Notes: generated from the letters alone by a model not told the origin. A stretch of DNA of 64,000 nt from Acinetobacter marinus (GCF_900096915.1 NZ_FMYK01000006.1:77439-141438), one strand, 5' to 3'. Positions 44,403 to 54,973 are shown, counted from the stretch's first letter. Program-made: numbers and translations.

Positions 44403-45413
44403 TTAGTTCAACCACAAAATGCATGCGCCAGTGACCAATAAATTGACCAAAGCTAAAGGCAAGCACACTTTCCAACCAAAGTTCATCACTTGGTCATAAC
44501 GTGGGCGAATCAACGAACCACGTGCCAAGATAAACATCATCATAAAGAATAAGGTTTTGATAATGAACCAGAATACAGGTGGTACAAATGGAATTTCGAG
44601 ATTAAACGGCGCAAGCCATCCACCGAAGAATAATGTGGTCATCAATGCGGAAATCAGAATAATGTTCACGTATTCAGCAACGAAGAACATGCCCCATTTC
44701 ATCCCGCCATATTCGACGTGATAACCTTCTGCCAATTCTTGCTCAGCTTCAGGTTGGTCAAATGGATGACGATGCGTTACTGCCACACCCGCAACCACAA
44801 AGATCAAGAAACCTAAGAATTGAGGAATGATAAACCAAACATCACGCTGTGCTTCAACGATTTCACGCAAGTTAAATGAACCCGCAATCGCCACCACACC
44901 CATCAATGAAATACCCAAGAACACTTCATAAGAAATGGTTTGTGCCGCTGAACGTAGACCACCAAGCAAGGCATATTTGTTATTCGAAGACCAACCACCG
45001 AACAATACCGCATAGACTGCAATACCTGCCATCGCCATAAAGAACAATAGCCCGATATTCATGTCCGCCACACCGAGCGACGGACTCACAGGAATCACCA
45101 TAAAGGATAAAACCGCAGTCGCCATCGCCACAGCAGGCGCAAGACGGAACGTCAATTTATCTACAAACTTTGGCGTCCAGTCTTCTTTGAACATGATCTT
45201 AAGCATGTCGGCAACGATTTGGAACATGCCAAAAGGACCAACACGGTTTGGACCATAACGGTCTTGCCACAACCCTAGCAAACGACGCTCGATAAATGAC
45301 ATTAACGCTGCCATCAGTACCACCACAAGCATAATAACAATCGCTTGGATCACCAAGAAAGCGGTTTCATAGCCGACTGCCCAACTTGGTAGAACGCGTA
45401 AAGATTCATTCAT
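44403..45413 (-). CDS. nuoH: NADH-quinone oxidoreductase subunit H
   Basis: A 336-residue membrane subunit at the quinone site. FIERRLLGLWQDRYGPNRVG and QPEAEQELAEGYHVEYGGMKW contain the conserved acidic residues linking quinone reduction to proton pumping. It has eight helices by inspection. It lies three bases after nuoG. Confidence 0.96.
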   Translation of the reverse strand: MNESLRVLPSWAVGYETAFLVIQAIVIMLVVVLMAALMSFIERRLLGLWQDRYGPNRVGPFGMFQIVADMLKIMFKEDWTPKFVDKLTFRLAPAVAMATAVLSFMVIPVSPSLGVADMNIGLLFFMAMAGIAVYAVLFGGWSSNNKYALLGGLRSAAQTISYEVFLGISLMGVVAIAGSFNLREIVEAQRDVWFIIPQFLGFLIFVVAGVAVTHRHPFDQPEAEQELAEGYHVEYGGMKWGMFFVAEYVNIILISALMTTLFFGGWLAPFNLEIPFVPPVFWFIIKTLFFMMMFILARGSLIRPRYDQVMNFGWKVCLPLALVNLLVTGACILWLN

Positions 45414-45416
45414 GAT

Positions 45417-48116
45417 TTACACTCCTACCGCTTGCGCTTCAACAGACACCGCAACTGGTTCTGCCAAAGAAATGGTTGGCGCAAGTCCAACTGGATAACC
45501 GATATAACCTGTTGGCAAATATTCAATCACTTGAATCGGTAGATTGACAATGCTGTCACCCGCCTTCACGGTAATGCGTTGCCCATCTTGTAGATTCATC
45601 CGTACCGCATCGTTCTCACCCACCGCAAACATGGCTTCTGGAATGCGTGATTGCATTGCAGGCGTTTTCACCGTGAATTCACCCGAGGCGAAAATGTGAT
45701 GCATTGGCACAAGGCGGAATACATCAGGATTGGCAAAGACTGCATTTGGTGCGACATAAGTCCGTGCAGGACGTTTCGCCAAACGATCGAATAAACGAAT
45801 CCCTGAATCACCACCTTTGAGATGACCACCGACTTGATCTTGATATTTATTCCAAGATTGCGGTGAGTTCCACCCTGGTGCCCAAGCAAATGGAATCAAT
45901 GAAGATGCCTTTTGTGGACCGACATAACCTTCCATTGAGAAGGTCAAGGCAGAATCGATATCTGCAGGTTGTTTTGGCTCATGCACATTCAGCGGTGCAA
46001 CCATTGCGGTACGCCCAGAATAACGACGTGGTTCACGGGCAATTTTCAAACCATGAATACGATAGTCGGCATTCGGTGCAACCTCTGCAATCGCTTCAAG
46101 TTGCGGTACATTTTTAGCCACACTTTCAACTACATGATCGAGTACAGTCCATGAAATGTCTTTTGATTTCAGACCTGTTTCGATGGCATGTAACCAACGC
46201 CAAGATTCTTTGATCACATATTCAGGCTTGTAGTAGCTTGGATCATAGACTTGATAGAAACGCTGTGCACGCCCTTCTTGGCTAACCACTGTGCCGTCAG
46301 CTTCTGCAAAGCTCGCCGCCGACAAGACATAATCCGCCGCTTTCACCGTTGCAGTTTCGCTATGATCGAGTACGATCACGCTGTCTGCTTTATTCAGTGC
46401 CGCTTTGACTTGCGCTTCAGGCAATTGACGGAACAAATCATTTTCAACAATGATCAACGCATCATAATCTTGTGCCAAGGCTTGTTCTAAGCTCTGACCA
46501 CCAAATAGCGCCAAGCCCATTGAGTTCACTTCAGGAACCGTCAAACTCAAGCCTGCTTTTTCACCCAAAGCCTGCGCCACACTTGCCGCCGCTTCCATGA
46601 TCGCAGGATCTTGTAGGCTCGTGCCTGAAATAATGAGTGGTTTATTCGCTGTTTTTAAGCTGTTCGCCATGGTTTTGGCGAACACTTTGGCATCATCATC
46701 CAAACCTGTGATCGGCTGACCTTGTAGCGCCGCTGCCACCGCAAAACCTAATCGTGCAATATCGTTCGGTGACGCGACCACTTCGGCTTCTGCAATATCA
46801 GAAAGACGCGTTTGTGTTGCTGCCAAGATGTACACTGGTGACTTCGCATGTTGTGCAATACGTTGAACTGGCTCTGCAAGCCAATCTTGAGTTTTGCGCT
46901 CTGCTGCCATTTGTTTGGCTTTATTTTTTGCCGACTGACGTACAGACAATGCCATGCGAGGTGCAGTTTGAGTTAAATCTTCACCCAAAATAAACACTGC
47001 ATCATAGCTTTCGATCTCACGCATACCTGGGTTATAAATGCCTTGGGTTTGCATAATATCAGCAGCAAGCTCAACCAAACTTTGTGTTTTTTGGCTCATG
47101 CCTGTTGAGTAATTTTCTTTGCCCACCAATTCACGCAGCGCAAAATTTGATTCCAAACTTGCCCGTGGCGAACCAATACCCAAGACTTTTTTCGCTTTAA
47201 TGGTCGCAATCACTTGGTCTAAAGCATCATCAGTGCTTAATGTACTGACATTACCATTGGCACGAAGCTGTGGCTGACGTGGACGATCGGCACGATTGAC
47301 ATAACCTGTGCCAAAACGACCTTTATCACAGAGGAAGTATTGGTTGACATCACCGTTGAAACGGTTTTCTACACGGCGAATTTCACCATAGCGCTCACCT
47401 GGGGAGATGTTACAACCACTTGAACAGCCGTGACAGACGCTTGGTGCGTACTGCATGTCCCATTTACGGTTATAGCGCTCAGAATGGGTTTTATCGGTAA
47501 ATACACCTGTTGGGCAGACTTCAGTCAAGTTGCCTGAAAATTCAGACTCTAAAGTCCCTGATTCTGGGCGACCGAAGTAGACACGTGACGCATTGGCATA
47601 GACACCAAAGTCTGTACCACCCGCATAATCTTTGTAATAACGCACGCAACGATAACAAGCGATACAACGGTTCATCTCATGTGCAATGAACGAACCGAGT
47701 TCTTGGTTGTGATGAGTACGTTTGGTAAAGCGATAACGACGACGATCGTGCTGTGTCATCACCGTCATATCTTGCAGATGACAATGTCCACCCTCTTCAC
47801 AGACTGGACAGTCGTGTGGGTGGTTGGTCATCAACAACTCAACAATCGAGGCACGGAAATCCACTGCCTCTTTGTCTTCAATTGAAATATAGGTATTGTC
47901 TGAAGCTGGTGTCATGCACGACATCACCAAACGACCACGAGTGTCTTCTGGATTTGCATATTGTGTCACTGCACACTGGCGACAAGAGCCGACCGAACCT
48001 AAGGATGGATGCCAACAAAAATAAGGAATATCAATTCCCAAAGACAAACATGCTTGCAGCAAGTTCTCTGAGCCATTGACCTCATATTGTTTTCCATCGA
48101 CATGTATAGTAGCCAT
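45417..48116 (-). CDS. nuoG: NADH-quinone oxidoreductase subunit G
   Basis: An 899-residue peripheral-arm subunit with several Fe-S clusters. A 2Fe-2S ferredoxin domain at the N-terminus has Cys34, Cys45, Cys48 and Cys67. HDCPVCEEGGHCHLQ is the His/Cys cluster, CIACYRCVRYY follows, and CHGCSSGCNI is the N7-type cluster. A long molybdopterin-oxidoreductase-like region without cofactor follows. The length is as in E. coli. It lies 11 bases after nuoF. Confidence 0.95.
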   Translation of the reverse strand: MATIHVDGKQYEVNGSENLLQACLSLGIDIPYFCWHPSLGSVGSCRQCAVTQYANPEDTRGRLVMSCMTPASDNTYISIEDKEAVDFRASIVELLMTNHPHDCPVCEEGGHCHLQDMTVMTQHDRRRYRFTKRTHHNQELGSFIAHEMNRCIACYRCVRYYKDYAGGTDFGVYANASRVYFGRPESGTLESEFSGNLTEVCPTGVFTDKTHSERYNRKWDMQYAPSVCHGCSSGCNISPGERYGEIRRVENRFNGDVNQYFLCDKGRFGTGYVNRADRPRQPQLRANGNVSTLSTDDALDQVIATIKAKKVLGIGSPRASLESNFALRELVGKENYSTGMSQKTQSLVELAADIMQTQGIYNPGMREIESYDAVFILGEDLTQTAPRMALSVRQSAKNKAKQMAAERKTQDWLAEPVQRIAQHAKSPVYILAATQTRLSDIAEAEVVASPNDIARLGFAVAAALQGQPITGLDDDAKVFAKTMANSLKTANKPLIISGTSLQDPAIMEAAASVAQALGEKAGLSLTVPEVNSMGLALFGGQSLEQALAQDYDALIIVENDLFRQLPEAQVKAALNKADSVIVLDHSETATVKAADYVLSAASFAEADGTVVSQEGRAQRFYQVYDPSYYKPEYVIKESWRWLHAIETGLKSKDISWTVLDHVVESVAKNVPQLEAIAEVAPNADYRIHGLKIAREPRRYSGRTAMVAPLNVHEPKQPADIDSALTFSMEGYVGPQKASSLIPFAWAPGWNSPQSWNKYQDQVGGHLKGGDSGIRLFDRLAKRPARTYVAPNAVFANPDVFRLVPMHHIFASGEFTVKTPAMQSRIPEAMFAVGENDAVRMNLQDGQRITVKAGDSIVNLPIQVIEYLPTGYIGYPVGLAPTISLAEPVAVSVEAQAVGV

Positions 48117-48127
48117 AGTCGAATTCC

Positions 48128-49462
48128 TTATACTTGTTCAACGTGTTGAGCTTCTGCAACAGGACGATTGGTCACTTTTGCCTCAAACTCATGACGGAAA
48201 TATTTCAGCGCACCCATTAATGGTTCCATCGCACCTGGTGCGTGGGCACAGAAGGTTTTGCCGATCCACAATTTTTTGGTTAGCTCGGTCAGATGTTCAA
48301 CATCTTCCATTTTCCCTTCACCATTTTCGAGTGCTTTTAATGCTTTTACAGCCCAAGGCAAGCCATCACGGCAAGGCGTACAGAAGCCACACGACTCACG
48401 TGCAAAGAATTCTTCCAAGTTACGCACTGCAGAGACCATACACTGCGACTCATCCACCACCATCAGCAAACACGTGCCGAGACGTGAACCAGCTTTCATG
48501 ATGCTTTCTGAATCCATTGGCAGATCAATATGCTCTGCTGCCAAAAAGTCAGTCGATGCCCCACCCGGTAGCCATGCTTTGAGCGTTAAGCCATCACGCA
48601 TACCGCCTGCATGCTCCTCGATGACTTCACGTGCCGTGGTACCAAATGGAAGTTCCCATAGACCAGGGAATTTCACTTTGCCTGACGCACCATAAATCTT
48701 AGTGCCTGGGTCTTTCGATTTACCCGCAGATAAACCCACATACCACTCTGCACCACGAAGCATGATTGCAGGAAGGTTGTTAAAGGTTTCTACGTTATTG
48801 ACAATCGTCGGACGACCCCATGCCCCTGCAACTTGTGGGAATGGTGGTTTGGTACGTGGATTGGCACGACGACCTTCGAGCGAGTTAATCAATGCCGTTT
48901 CTTCACCGCAGATATAACGTCCTGCGCCTGTATGTACGTGTAGATCAAAGCTCCAGTCTGTACCAAGGATATTTTCACCGAGATAGCCTTTGGCACGAAT
49001 TTGCTCAAGTGCTTCATTCAGATATTGCGCCGCTTCGATATATTCACCACGGATAAAGATATAACCGTGTGTTGCTTCAAGCGTATAGCCTGCAATCAAC
49101 ATCCCCTCGATCAATTGATGGGGTAACTTTTCCATCAACAAGCGATCTTTAAAGGTACCTGGTTCCATCTCATCGGCATTACAGATCAAGTAACGTGGCC
49201 CTGATTTGTCATTTGGTGCCATCAGCGACCATTTAATCCCTGCTGGGAAACCAGCACCACCACGACCTTTTACAGTCGCTGCTTTGATGAGTTCAAGCAC
49301 TTCATTTGGCGTCATCGATACGGCTTTTTTCAAGCCTTGATAGCCTTCTAAGGCTTCATAATCATCCGCACTGCGCACATGTTCTTGCTTACTCAAACGC
49401 CATGTCAGTGGATGCGTTTCAGGATTGCCGTCGCCGTAGATTGGTTTTGGTTCGGTATTCAT
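48128..49462 (-). CDS. nuoF: NADH-quinone oxidoreductase subunit F (NADH/FMN site)
   Basis: A 444-residue subunit that oxidises NADH. GRGGAGFPAGIKWS binds NADH and FMN. The middle region contains EETALINSLEGRR. ESCGFCTPCRDG plus a later Cys in KTFCAHAPGA binds cluster N3. The start codon overlaps the nuoE stop by four bases (ATGA). Confidence 0.96.
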   Translation of the reverse strand: MNTEPKPIYGDGNPETHPLTWRLSKQEHVRSADDYEALEGYQGLKKAVSMTPNEVLELIKAATVKGRGGAGFPAGIKWSLMAPNDKSGPRYLICNADEMEPGTFKDRLLMEKLPHQLIEGMLIAGYTLEATHGYIFIRGEYIEAAQYLNEALEQIRAKGYLGENILGTDWSFDLHVHTGAGRYICGEETALINSLEGRRANPRTKPPFPQVAGAWGRPTIVNNVETFNNLPAIMLRGAEWYVGLSAGKSKDPGTKIYGASGKVKFPGLWELPFGTTAREVIEEHAGGMRDGLTLKAWLPGGASTDFLAAEHIDLPMDSESIMKAGSRLGTCLLMVVDESQCMVSAVRNLEEFFARESCGFCTPCRDGLPWAVKALKALENGEGKMEDVEHLTELTKKLWIGKTFCAHAPGAMEPLMGALKYFRHEFEAKVTNRPVAEAQHVEQV

Positions 49463-49968
49463 AGATACTTCTCCAAGAGCTGTTTGACCGAAGACACATC
49501 AACTAAACCATGGGTATCTTCATCAATCATTAAAGCTGGCCCTTTATCGCAGTTTCCTAAGCAACAAATCGGCAATAGAGTAAAGCGTCCATCCGCTGTG
49601 GTCTGACCGTATTGAATGCCAAGCTCACGTTGGAATGCGTCTGCAAGACTTTCCGCACCCATCAAAAAGCAGGCAATCGAGTCACACAACAAAATCACAT
49701 GCTTACCAACAGGTTGACGGTAAATACGGTTATAGAATGTCGCCACACCTTCAAGATCAGCCACGCTAATCGTTAATAGCTGTGCGATGGCATTAATCTG
49801 TGCATCATCGACCCAACCATTACGGCGTTGTACACATTTCAGCGCATCAAGTGACGCCGCACGTGGATCAGGATAATGTCCAATGTGATGCTCAATGTCG
49901 TGAATTTCTTCAGGAGTCAAAATCCCTTCCACACTGACACGAGGCTTTTTGTCTGTCAAAATCATCAT
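49459..49968 (-). CDS. nuoE: NADH-quinone oxidoreductase subunit E
   Basis: A 169-residue thioredoxin-like 2Fe-2S subunit (cluster N1a). CDSIACFLMGA provides the first cysteine pair and CCLGNCDKGPAL the second. It lies 12 bases after nuoCD and is translationally coupled to nuoF. Confidence 0.95.
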   Translation of the reverse strand: MMILTDKKPRVSVEGILTPEEIHDIEHHIGHYPDPRAASLDALKCVQRRNGWVDDAQINAIAQLLTISVADLEGVATFYNRIYRQPVGKHVILLCDSIACFLMGAESLADAFQRELGIQYGQTTADGRFTLLPICCLGNCDKGPALMIDEDTHGLVDVSSVKQLLEKYL

Positions 49969-49980
49969 AATGCTGTACCC

Positions 49981-51765
49981 CTAGCGATCCACGTCTGCCA
50001 TAACCACATCAATGGTCGCCAAATAAATGATTAAGTCAGACACTAGACTGCCGTTAATCACCGAAGGAATTTGCTGTAAGTGCGTGAAGGTCGGTGTACG
50101 AATACGTGTACGATAGCTCATGGTCGCTTTATCCGAGGTGAGATAATAGGTACTCGCCCCTTTCACCACTTCCGCCATAAATGACGACTCACCCGCAGGC
50201 ATCACAGGTCCCCAAGACACACTCAAGAAGTGATTAATCAAGGTCTCAATGTCTTGCAAGGTTTTGTCTTTTGGTGGTGGCACAGCCAATGGGTGATCGG
50301 CTTTATACGCACCAGATGGCATATTATCCAAGCACTGTTTAATGATTTTTAGCGACTCACGAATTTCATGGAAATGCACCATGACGCGCGCGTAAGCATC
50401 GCCCTCATACTCGACTGGCACCTCAAAGTCGTAATTTTCATAACCACTATATGGACGATATTTACGCACATCGAAATCAATCCCTGTGGCACGCAAACCT
50501 GTACCTGTTACACCCCATGCGAGTGCCGACTTGGCATCGTACTGCGCCACATTTTTGGTACGTCCAACAAAGACTGAGTTTTTCAGCGCCGCTTTGTGAT
50601 ATTCATCCAAACGCTTCGGCATCCAATCCAGCAATTCTTTGACCAATGTATGCCAGCCATTTGGTAAGTCATGCGCTGTACCACCGATACGGAACCACGC
50701 TGGGTGCATACGGAAGCCAGTAATGGCCTCAACGATGTCATAGACTTTTTGACGATCGGCAAACATATAGAATACTGGGGTCATACCCCCTGTATCCTGA
50801 ATCGCTGTGCCGATATAAAGCAAGTGGTTATTGATGCGGAACAATTCACAGAGCATGACACGGATACACTGCGCACGGTCAGGCACAGTAATGCCCGCCA
50901 TTTGCTCAACTGCCATCACGTATGGCATGTTTTGCGCCACACCACCAAGATAATCGACACGGTCAGTATAAGGAATAAATGAGTGCCATGTCTGACGCTC
51001 AGCCATCTTTTCCACACCACGGTGGTGATAGCCAATATCAGGTACGCAGTCTAATACTTCTTCGCCATCGAGCTGAAGAATAACACGGAATGCACCATGC
51101 GCAGAGGGATGGTTTGGCCCCAAGTTCAAGAACATGAAGTCTTCGTCATCATTACCACGCTTCAGACCCCAATCTTCAGGCACAAAACGCAAATGCTCTT
51201 GCTCAAAATCCTGCTTGGCTTGATCCTGCATATACGGCGTATATTCGGTGGCACGTGCAGAATATTCTTTACGCAGCGGATGACCTTCCCAGTATGTCGG
51301 CAATAAGATACGACGAAGCATCGGATGACCTTCGAAGTTGATCCCGAACATGTCGTAGGCTTCACGTTCGTACCAATTGGCATTTGGCCAAATATTGCTT
51401 GCGGTTGGGATATTCAGGTCAGCATCGCTGAGTGCGACTTTAATACGAATATCGGTATTACGTTCCAAAGATAACAAGTGATAAAACACCGTGAAATCCG
51501 AGGCAGGTAATCCATCACGATGATTTCGCAGACGCTCATCCATTGCAGAGAGGTCAAACAGCATCACATAAGGACGTGGCACTGTACGCAAAAACATCAA
51601 TACATCGAGAACGCGAGAACGCTCAACCCAGACCGTAGGAAAATTATCAAACGTCGCCTGCACATAGAAGTTTTCACCAAATTTATTTTTCAGTTCTTCT
51701 ACGATTGCAAATGCTGGACGTGAATCATGTTCCACTTCTGGCATAGTAGTTTCAGTTTCAGCCAT
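49981..51765 (-). CDS. nuoC: NADH-quinone oxidoreductase subunits C and D, fused
   Basis: A 594-residue fusion of NuoC (about 1-185) and NuoD (about 205-594), as in E. coli nuoCD. The NuoC part includes WPNANWYEREAYDMFGI and HPLRKEY. The NuoD part includes LNLGPNHPSAHGAFR with quinone-site His residues, and IGYHHRGVEKMAE. The fused form is common in gammaproteobacteria. The gap to nuoB is 91 bases, larger than elsewhere in the operon. Confidence 0.95.
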   Translation of the reverse strand: MAETETTMPEVEHDSRPAFAIVEELKNKFGENFYVQATFDNFPTVWVERSRVLDVLMFLRTVPRPYVMLFDLSAMDERLRNHRDGLPASDFTVFYHLLSLERNTDIRIKVALSDADLNIPTASNIWPNANWYEREAYDMFGINFEGHPMLRRILLPTYWEGHPLRKEYSARATEYTPYMQDQAKQDFEQEHLRFVPEDWGLKRGNDDEDFMFLNLGPNHPSAHGAFRVILQLDGEEVLDCVPDIGYHHRGVEKMAERQTWHSFIPYTDRVDYLGGVAQNMPYVMAVEQMAGITVPDRAQCIRVMLCELFRINNHLLYIGTAIQDTGGMTPVFYMFADRQKVYDIVEAITGFRMHPAWFRIGGTAHDLPNGWHTLVKELLDWMPKRLDEYHKAALKNSVFVGRTKNVAQYDAKSALAWGVTGTGLRATGIDFDVRKYRPYSGYENYDFEVPVEYEGDAYARVMVHFHEIRESLKIIKQCLDNMPSGAYKADHPLAVPPPKDKTLQDIETLINHFLSVSWGPVMPAGESSFMAEVVKGASTYYLTSDKATMSYRTRIRTPTFTHLQQIPSVINGSLVSDLIIYLATIDVVMADVDR

Positions 51766-51856
51766 TGGCTTGGCTTCCTATTTTTAAAAAAATTCGGTTC
51801 GCTAAACTGACTTGACTGCGCCGAAACGCAGTACATCAATCATCAAATCAGCCCTA

Positions 51857-52534
51857 TTACTTGATCTCATCCATTGAGCGCAGATTTTTCACTGCAATAC
51901 GCTCGGCATTTTTACGATCTCGTTCAGGCATCATTTTTGGTTTATATACGGGTTGCAAATCATCACCAATCACCGCTGACAATGGACGGCGCTCCAGTTG
52001 GATTTGATCTTGCAAAAGCAATAAGGCTTGAATCAATGCTTCAGGACGTGGCGGACAGCCTGGCACATAGACATCTACAGGAATAATTTTATCCACGCCT
52101 TGTACCACAGAATAAATATCGTACATGCCGCCAGAGTTGGCACATGCGCCCATGGAGATAACCCATTTTGGCTCAAGCATTTGCTCGTAAAGACGTTGAA
52201 TTACGGGCGCCATTTTGACAAAGCAGGTTCCCGCAACAATCATCAAATCTGCTTGACGTGGCGACGCACGAATTACCTCAGCACCAAAACGTGACATATC
52301 ATGCACACCTGTTAAAGTGGTGGCATATTCCACATAACAGCATGATGTCCCAAAGTTAAATGGCCAAACGGAGTTTTTACGCCCCCAGTTCACTGCTGTA
52401 TGCAAAACGTCTTCAAGTTTGGTCATGAAGACATTTTTATTCACTTCCTCTTCAAGAGGATCATTCACAATTTGACGCTCTTGGAGAGGATACTGATCCG
52501 CATTAGGATTGGCACGGGTTAGGGTATATTTCAT
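51857..52534 (-). CDS. nuoB: NADH-quinone oxidoreductase subunit B (cluster N2)
   Basis: A 225-residue subunit binding terminal cluster N2. The tandem Cys motif GTSCCYVEY, VAGTCFVKMAP and VPGCPPRPEALI provide the four ligands. It hands electrons to quinone together with NuoD and NuoH. It starts six bases after the nuoA stop. Confidence 0.96.
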   Translation of the reverse strand: MKYTLTRANPNADQYPLQERQIVNDPLEEEVNKNVFMTKLEDVLHTAVNWGRKNSVWPFNFGTSCCYVEYATTLTGVHDMSRFGAEVIRASPRQADLMIVAGTCFVKMAPVIQRLYEQMLEPKWVISMGACANSGGMYDIYSVVQGVDKIIPVDVYVPGCPPRPEALIQALLLLQDQIQLERRPLSAVIGDDLQPVYKPKMMPERDRKNAERIAVKNLRSMDEIK

Positions 52535-52540
52535 CCCGCA

Positions 52541-53128
52541 TTACTCCCTGTTTTGAGTTTGATCGTTTTGAGATTGATCGTTTTGAGTTTGATCGTTTTG
52601 AGTTTGATTGATTGCTGAGGTTTTGATCGCAGATTGCGCAGGAATTTTTCCAGTCGGATCTTGCACTAATTCTTCAATATTATTGAATCGGGTAATCGCA
52701 GCAATATCCATATTTGGTGAGCCCAAAGATGGCTTAATCCCAGCCGCTTTACGACGATCATGTGGCGCCCAATTCAGCGCACCTGTGCTCATCTCGTAAA
52801 TCAAACCAATCAACAACACAATAATAAATGTTGCAGCCGCGGCAAAACCCACCCAGCCAACTTCACGCACGGAAGTTGCCCAAGCATAGAGATATAAGGC
52901 TTCAAGATCAAAAACAACGAAAAAAATTGCGACAAGATAAAATTTCGCAGAAAGGCGAATACGTGCACCACCGGCGCTAACCACACCAGATTCAAACTGG
53001 TCTTGCTTTGCCCGCCCCCAAGACTTACCACCAAGTAGTAAAGGTACGGTCAACATAAAGACACATAAAAAAGCAACACCGATTACAAAAGCAATAATCG
53101 CCCAATCATATGGAGTAATGGCACTCAT
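52541..53128 (-). CDS. nuoA: NADH-quinone oxidoreductase subunit A with repeat-extended C-terminus
   Basis: A 195-residue protein whose first about 145 residues are a normal three-helix NuoA (FESGVVSAGGARIRLSAKFY, VFDLEALYLYAWA). E. coli NuoA has about 147 residues. The last 50 residues are hydrophilic and end in about four copies of a five-residue QTQND unit, encoded by a 15-base tandem DNA repeat. AGGAG precedes the ATG. It is the first gene of the nuo operon. Confidence 0.93.
   Translation of the reverse strand: MSAITPYDWAIIAFVIGVAFLCVFMLTVPLLLGGKSWGRAKQDQFESGVVSAGGARIRLSAKFYLVAIFFVVFDLEALYLYAWATSVREVGWVGFAAAATFIIVLLIGLIYEMSTGALNWAPHDRRKAAGIKPSLGSPNMDIAAITRFNNIEELVQDPTGKIPAQSAIKTSAINQTQNDQTQNDQSQNDQTQNRE
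52551..52610 (-). repeat. 15-base minisatellite at the 3' end of nuoA
   Basis: Four copies of TTTTGAGTTTGATCG (plus-strand reading; one base change in copies two and four) lie in frame, coding for (QTQND)-type repeats. In-frame gain or loss of units would alter only the NuoA tail. Confidence 0.92.
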
Positions 53129-53447
53129 GCGGGGAAACTCCTAGCAGGCCTTACAATATTTAAGACAAAATTGAGACCATTTGAGCTAGACATCACCCAA
53201 ACGGCAATACAAAAATCCCTGATATTGTACCTGATTTTTGAATTATGTTTCTAGCCATCACCGTTATACTTTCGAACTAAAATGCAATTTAAGCCCATGA
53301 CTCATATAAATAAGAATCGTTTTCAATTAAATAAATGCGCATTTCGCACAACATTTTGCGTATTTTCGCTTAGCATCTGCACAAATATTCATTTTTTGCA
53401 TCATTTTTTCAGTATAATCATCACCACAATGGCAATTTTATACAGCA
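53129..53447. promoter_or_regulatory. nuo promoter region and GGDEF upstream region
   Basis: This 319-base gap separates divergent nuoA and the GGDEF gene. The nuoA ribosome-binding site is at 53139-53143. A candidate nuo -10 (TACAAT, minus strand) is at 53224-53229 with no good -35. A TATAAT at 53413-53418 could serve the GGDEF gene. Nothing else is recognised. Confidence 0.35.
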
Positions 53448-54896
53448 ATGTCCAATCCTCAATTGAACACGCCAAGCATGACGCAAATCACTACTCGCAG
53501 TAAAATTTTTGCTGTGGTGGCGGTGGTCGTGTTTCTTGCGGCGCTTGCTGGTATTTTCTCTCGCCCTTTATTTTTCTTAGCGTCATTTTGGCCTGCCAAT
53601 GCCCTGCTACTTGGTCTAATTTTAAGATTTCCGCAGTTACGTGGCATCGAAACATGGCTCGGCGCTTTTACAGGATTTATGCTTGCCGATCTGATTACGG
53701 GCAATTATTTTCTCCTGACCTTTGCGCTGACACTTGCTAATTTATTTGAAGTGCTGACAGCGATTGTGCTTTTTCAATTATTTCAGCTCAATTACCGCAA
53801 ATACAATCACGGCTTGACCTTCTTTTATATGCTGTTAATCGTCACCGCAAGCTCTGCATTGAGTGCATTTGCTGCTGTAATGACGGTGCCATTACTACCA
53901 AATAGCTTTATTGATGATCAGCATTTATTTCAAGAATTCACCATGTGGTGGACGACCGAGATTCAGAATCATGTGTTGATTTTACCGCTAATTTTAAGCC
54001 TACCATCTTGGCAAAATACGAAACGCTTTATCCAAGATTTCGAGCAAATTGAAATTCAATGGCATGACTTTCTTCCACTGTTTGCGATCATTGCGTCGAC
54101 CGCTGTTGCGGTATTTTTTGGTGGTCCTGGTGCACTGACCTTTCCGATTGCTGCACTGATCTGGGCAGCTTTACGTTATGGTTTCTTTAGTCTTGCCATT
54201 ATCAACTTTGTGGTGTGCACGGTTTTATTTTATAGCATCACCCTCAATTTACCTGATGCACAAGCAGCCGACTATCTATATATCAGTACCTCAACACGCA
54301 TTGGGCTGTTTATGATGGCGATCTCTGCCATGACCGTTTGCTTAATTAGTTCTAATCGAAAGCACCTGTTTGAAGAAGTTTTGTTCCATGTACAACACGA
54401 TTCGCTGACCAAAAGCCTGTCTCGTTTGTATTTTATGGAAAGTGCCAACAGCGCCATCGATCAGTCGCATAAGCACGAGCTCCAAACCACACTGATGATG
54501 GTGGATATTGATCACTTCAAACGCATCAATGACGAGTTCGGGCATCAAGCAGGCGACAAAGCCCTACAGCACTTTGTCAATGTGACTAAAAGCATTCTCA
54601 GACAAAGTGATTTATTTGGTCGATTAGGTGGCGAAGAGTTTGCCATTTTGCTACAAGATACGGATATTGCCTCCGCTACGTTGATCGCTGAACGCATCCA
54701 AGCCGCACTGAAACAATATCCGCTAATTATTACCCAAGGGCAAAGCCTACAAATCAAGATCAGTATTGGTCTGCTCAGCATTCCTTCAGGACAAATGCAC
54801 CAGACCTTAGACTATTGGATTTCTCAAGCAGATAAGGCACTTTATCAAGCCAAATCGGCGGGACGTGATCAGATTCATATTGCATTTAATGCCTAG
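53448..54896 (+). CDS. MASE1-type membrane diguanylate cyclase (GGDEF)
   Basis: The 482-residue protein has about eight hydrophobic helices (about 18-300) resembling a MASE1 sensor (ASFWPANALLLGLILR near 45-60, FFGGPGALTFPIAALIWAAL near 223-242). A C-terminal GGDEF domain follows. The active-site loop is GGEEF (394-398), and an inhibitory I-site RQSD (385-388) sits five residues before it. DIDHFKRINDEFGH holds metal and substrate positions, so an active, product-inhibited cyclic-di-GMP synthase is expected. The signal is unknown. It is convergent with bfmS. Confidence 0.82.
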   Translation: MSNPQLNTPSMTQITTRSKIFAVVAVVVFLAALAGIFSRPLFFLASFWPANALLLGLILRFPQLRGIETWLGAFTGFMLADLITGNYFLLTFALTLANLFEVLTAIVLFQLFQLNYRKYNHGLTFFYMLLIVTASSALSAFAAVMTVPLLPNSFIDDQHLFQEFTMWWTTEIQNHVLILPLILSLPSWQNTKRFIQDFEQIEIQWHDFLPLFAIIASTAVAVFFGGPGALTFPIAALIWAALRYGFFSLAIINFVVCTVLFYSITLNLPDAQAADYLYISTSTRIGLFMMAISAMTVCLISSNRKHLFEEVLFHVQHDSLTKSLSRLYFMESANSAIDQSHKHELQTTLMMVDIDHFKRINDEFGHQAGDKALQHFVNVTKSILRQSDLFGRLGGEEFAILLQDTDIASATLIAERIQAALKQYPLIITQGQSLQIKISIGLLSIPSGQMHQTLDYWISQADKALYQAKSAGRDQIHIAFNA

Positions 54897-54973
54897 GCTT
54901 TTATTTAATACTTAGCTTTTAATACCTAATTTTTAATGTTTAGCCTTTATTGATCGAGTGTCGATCTAGCAAT

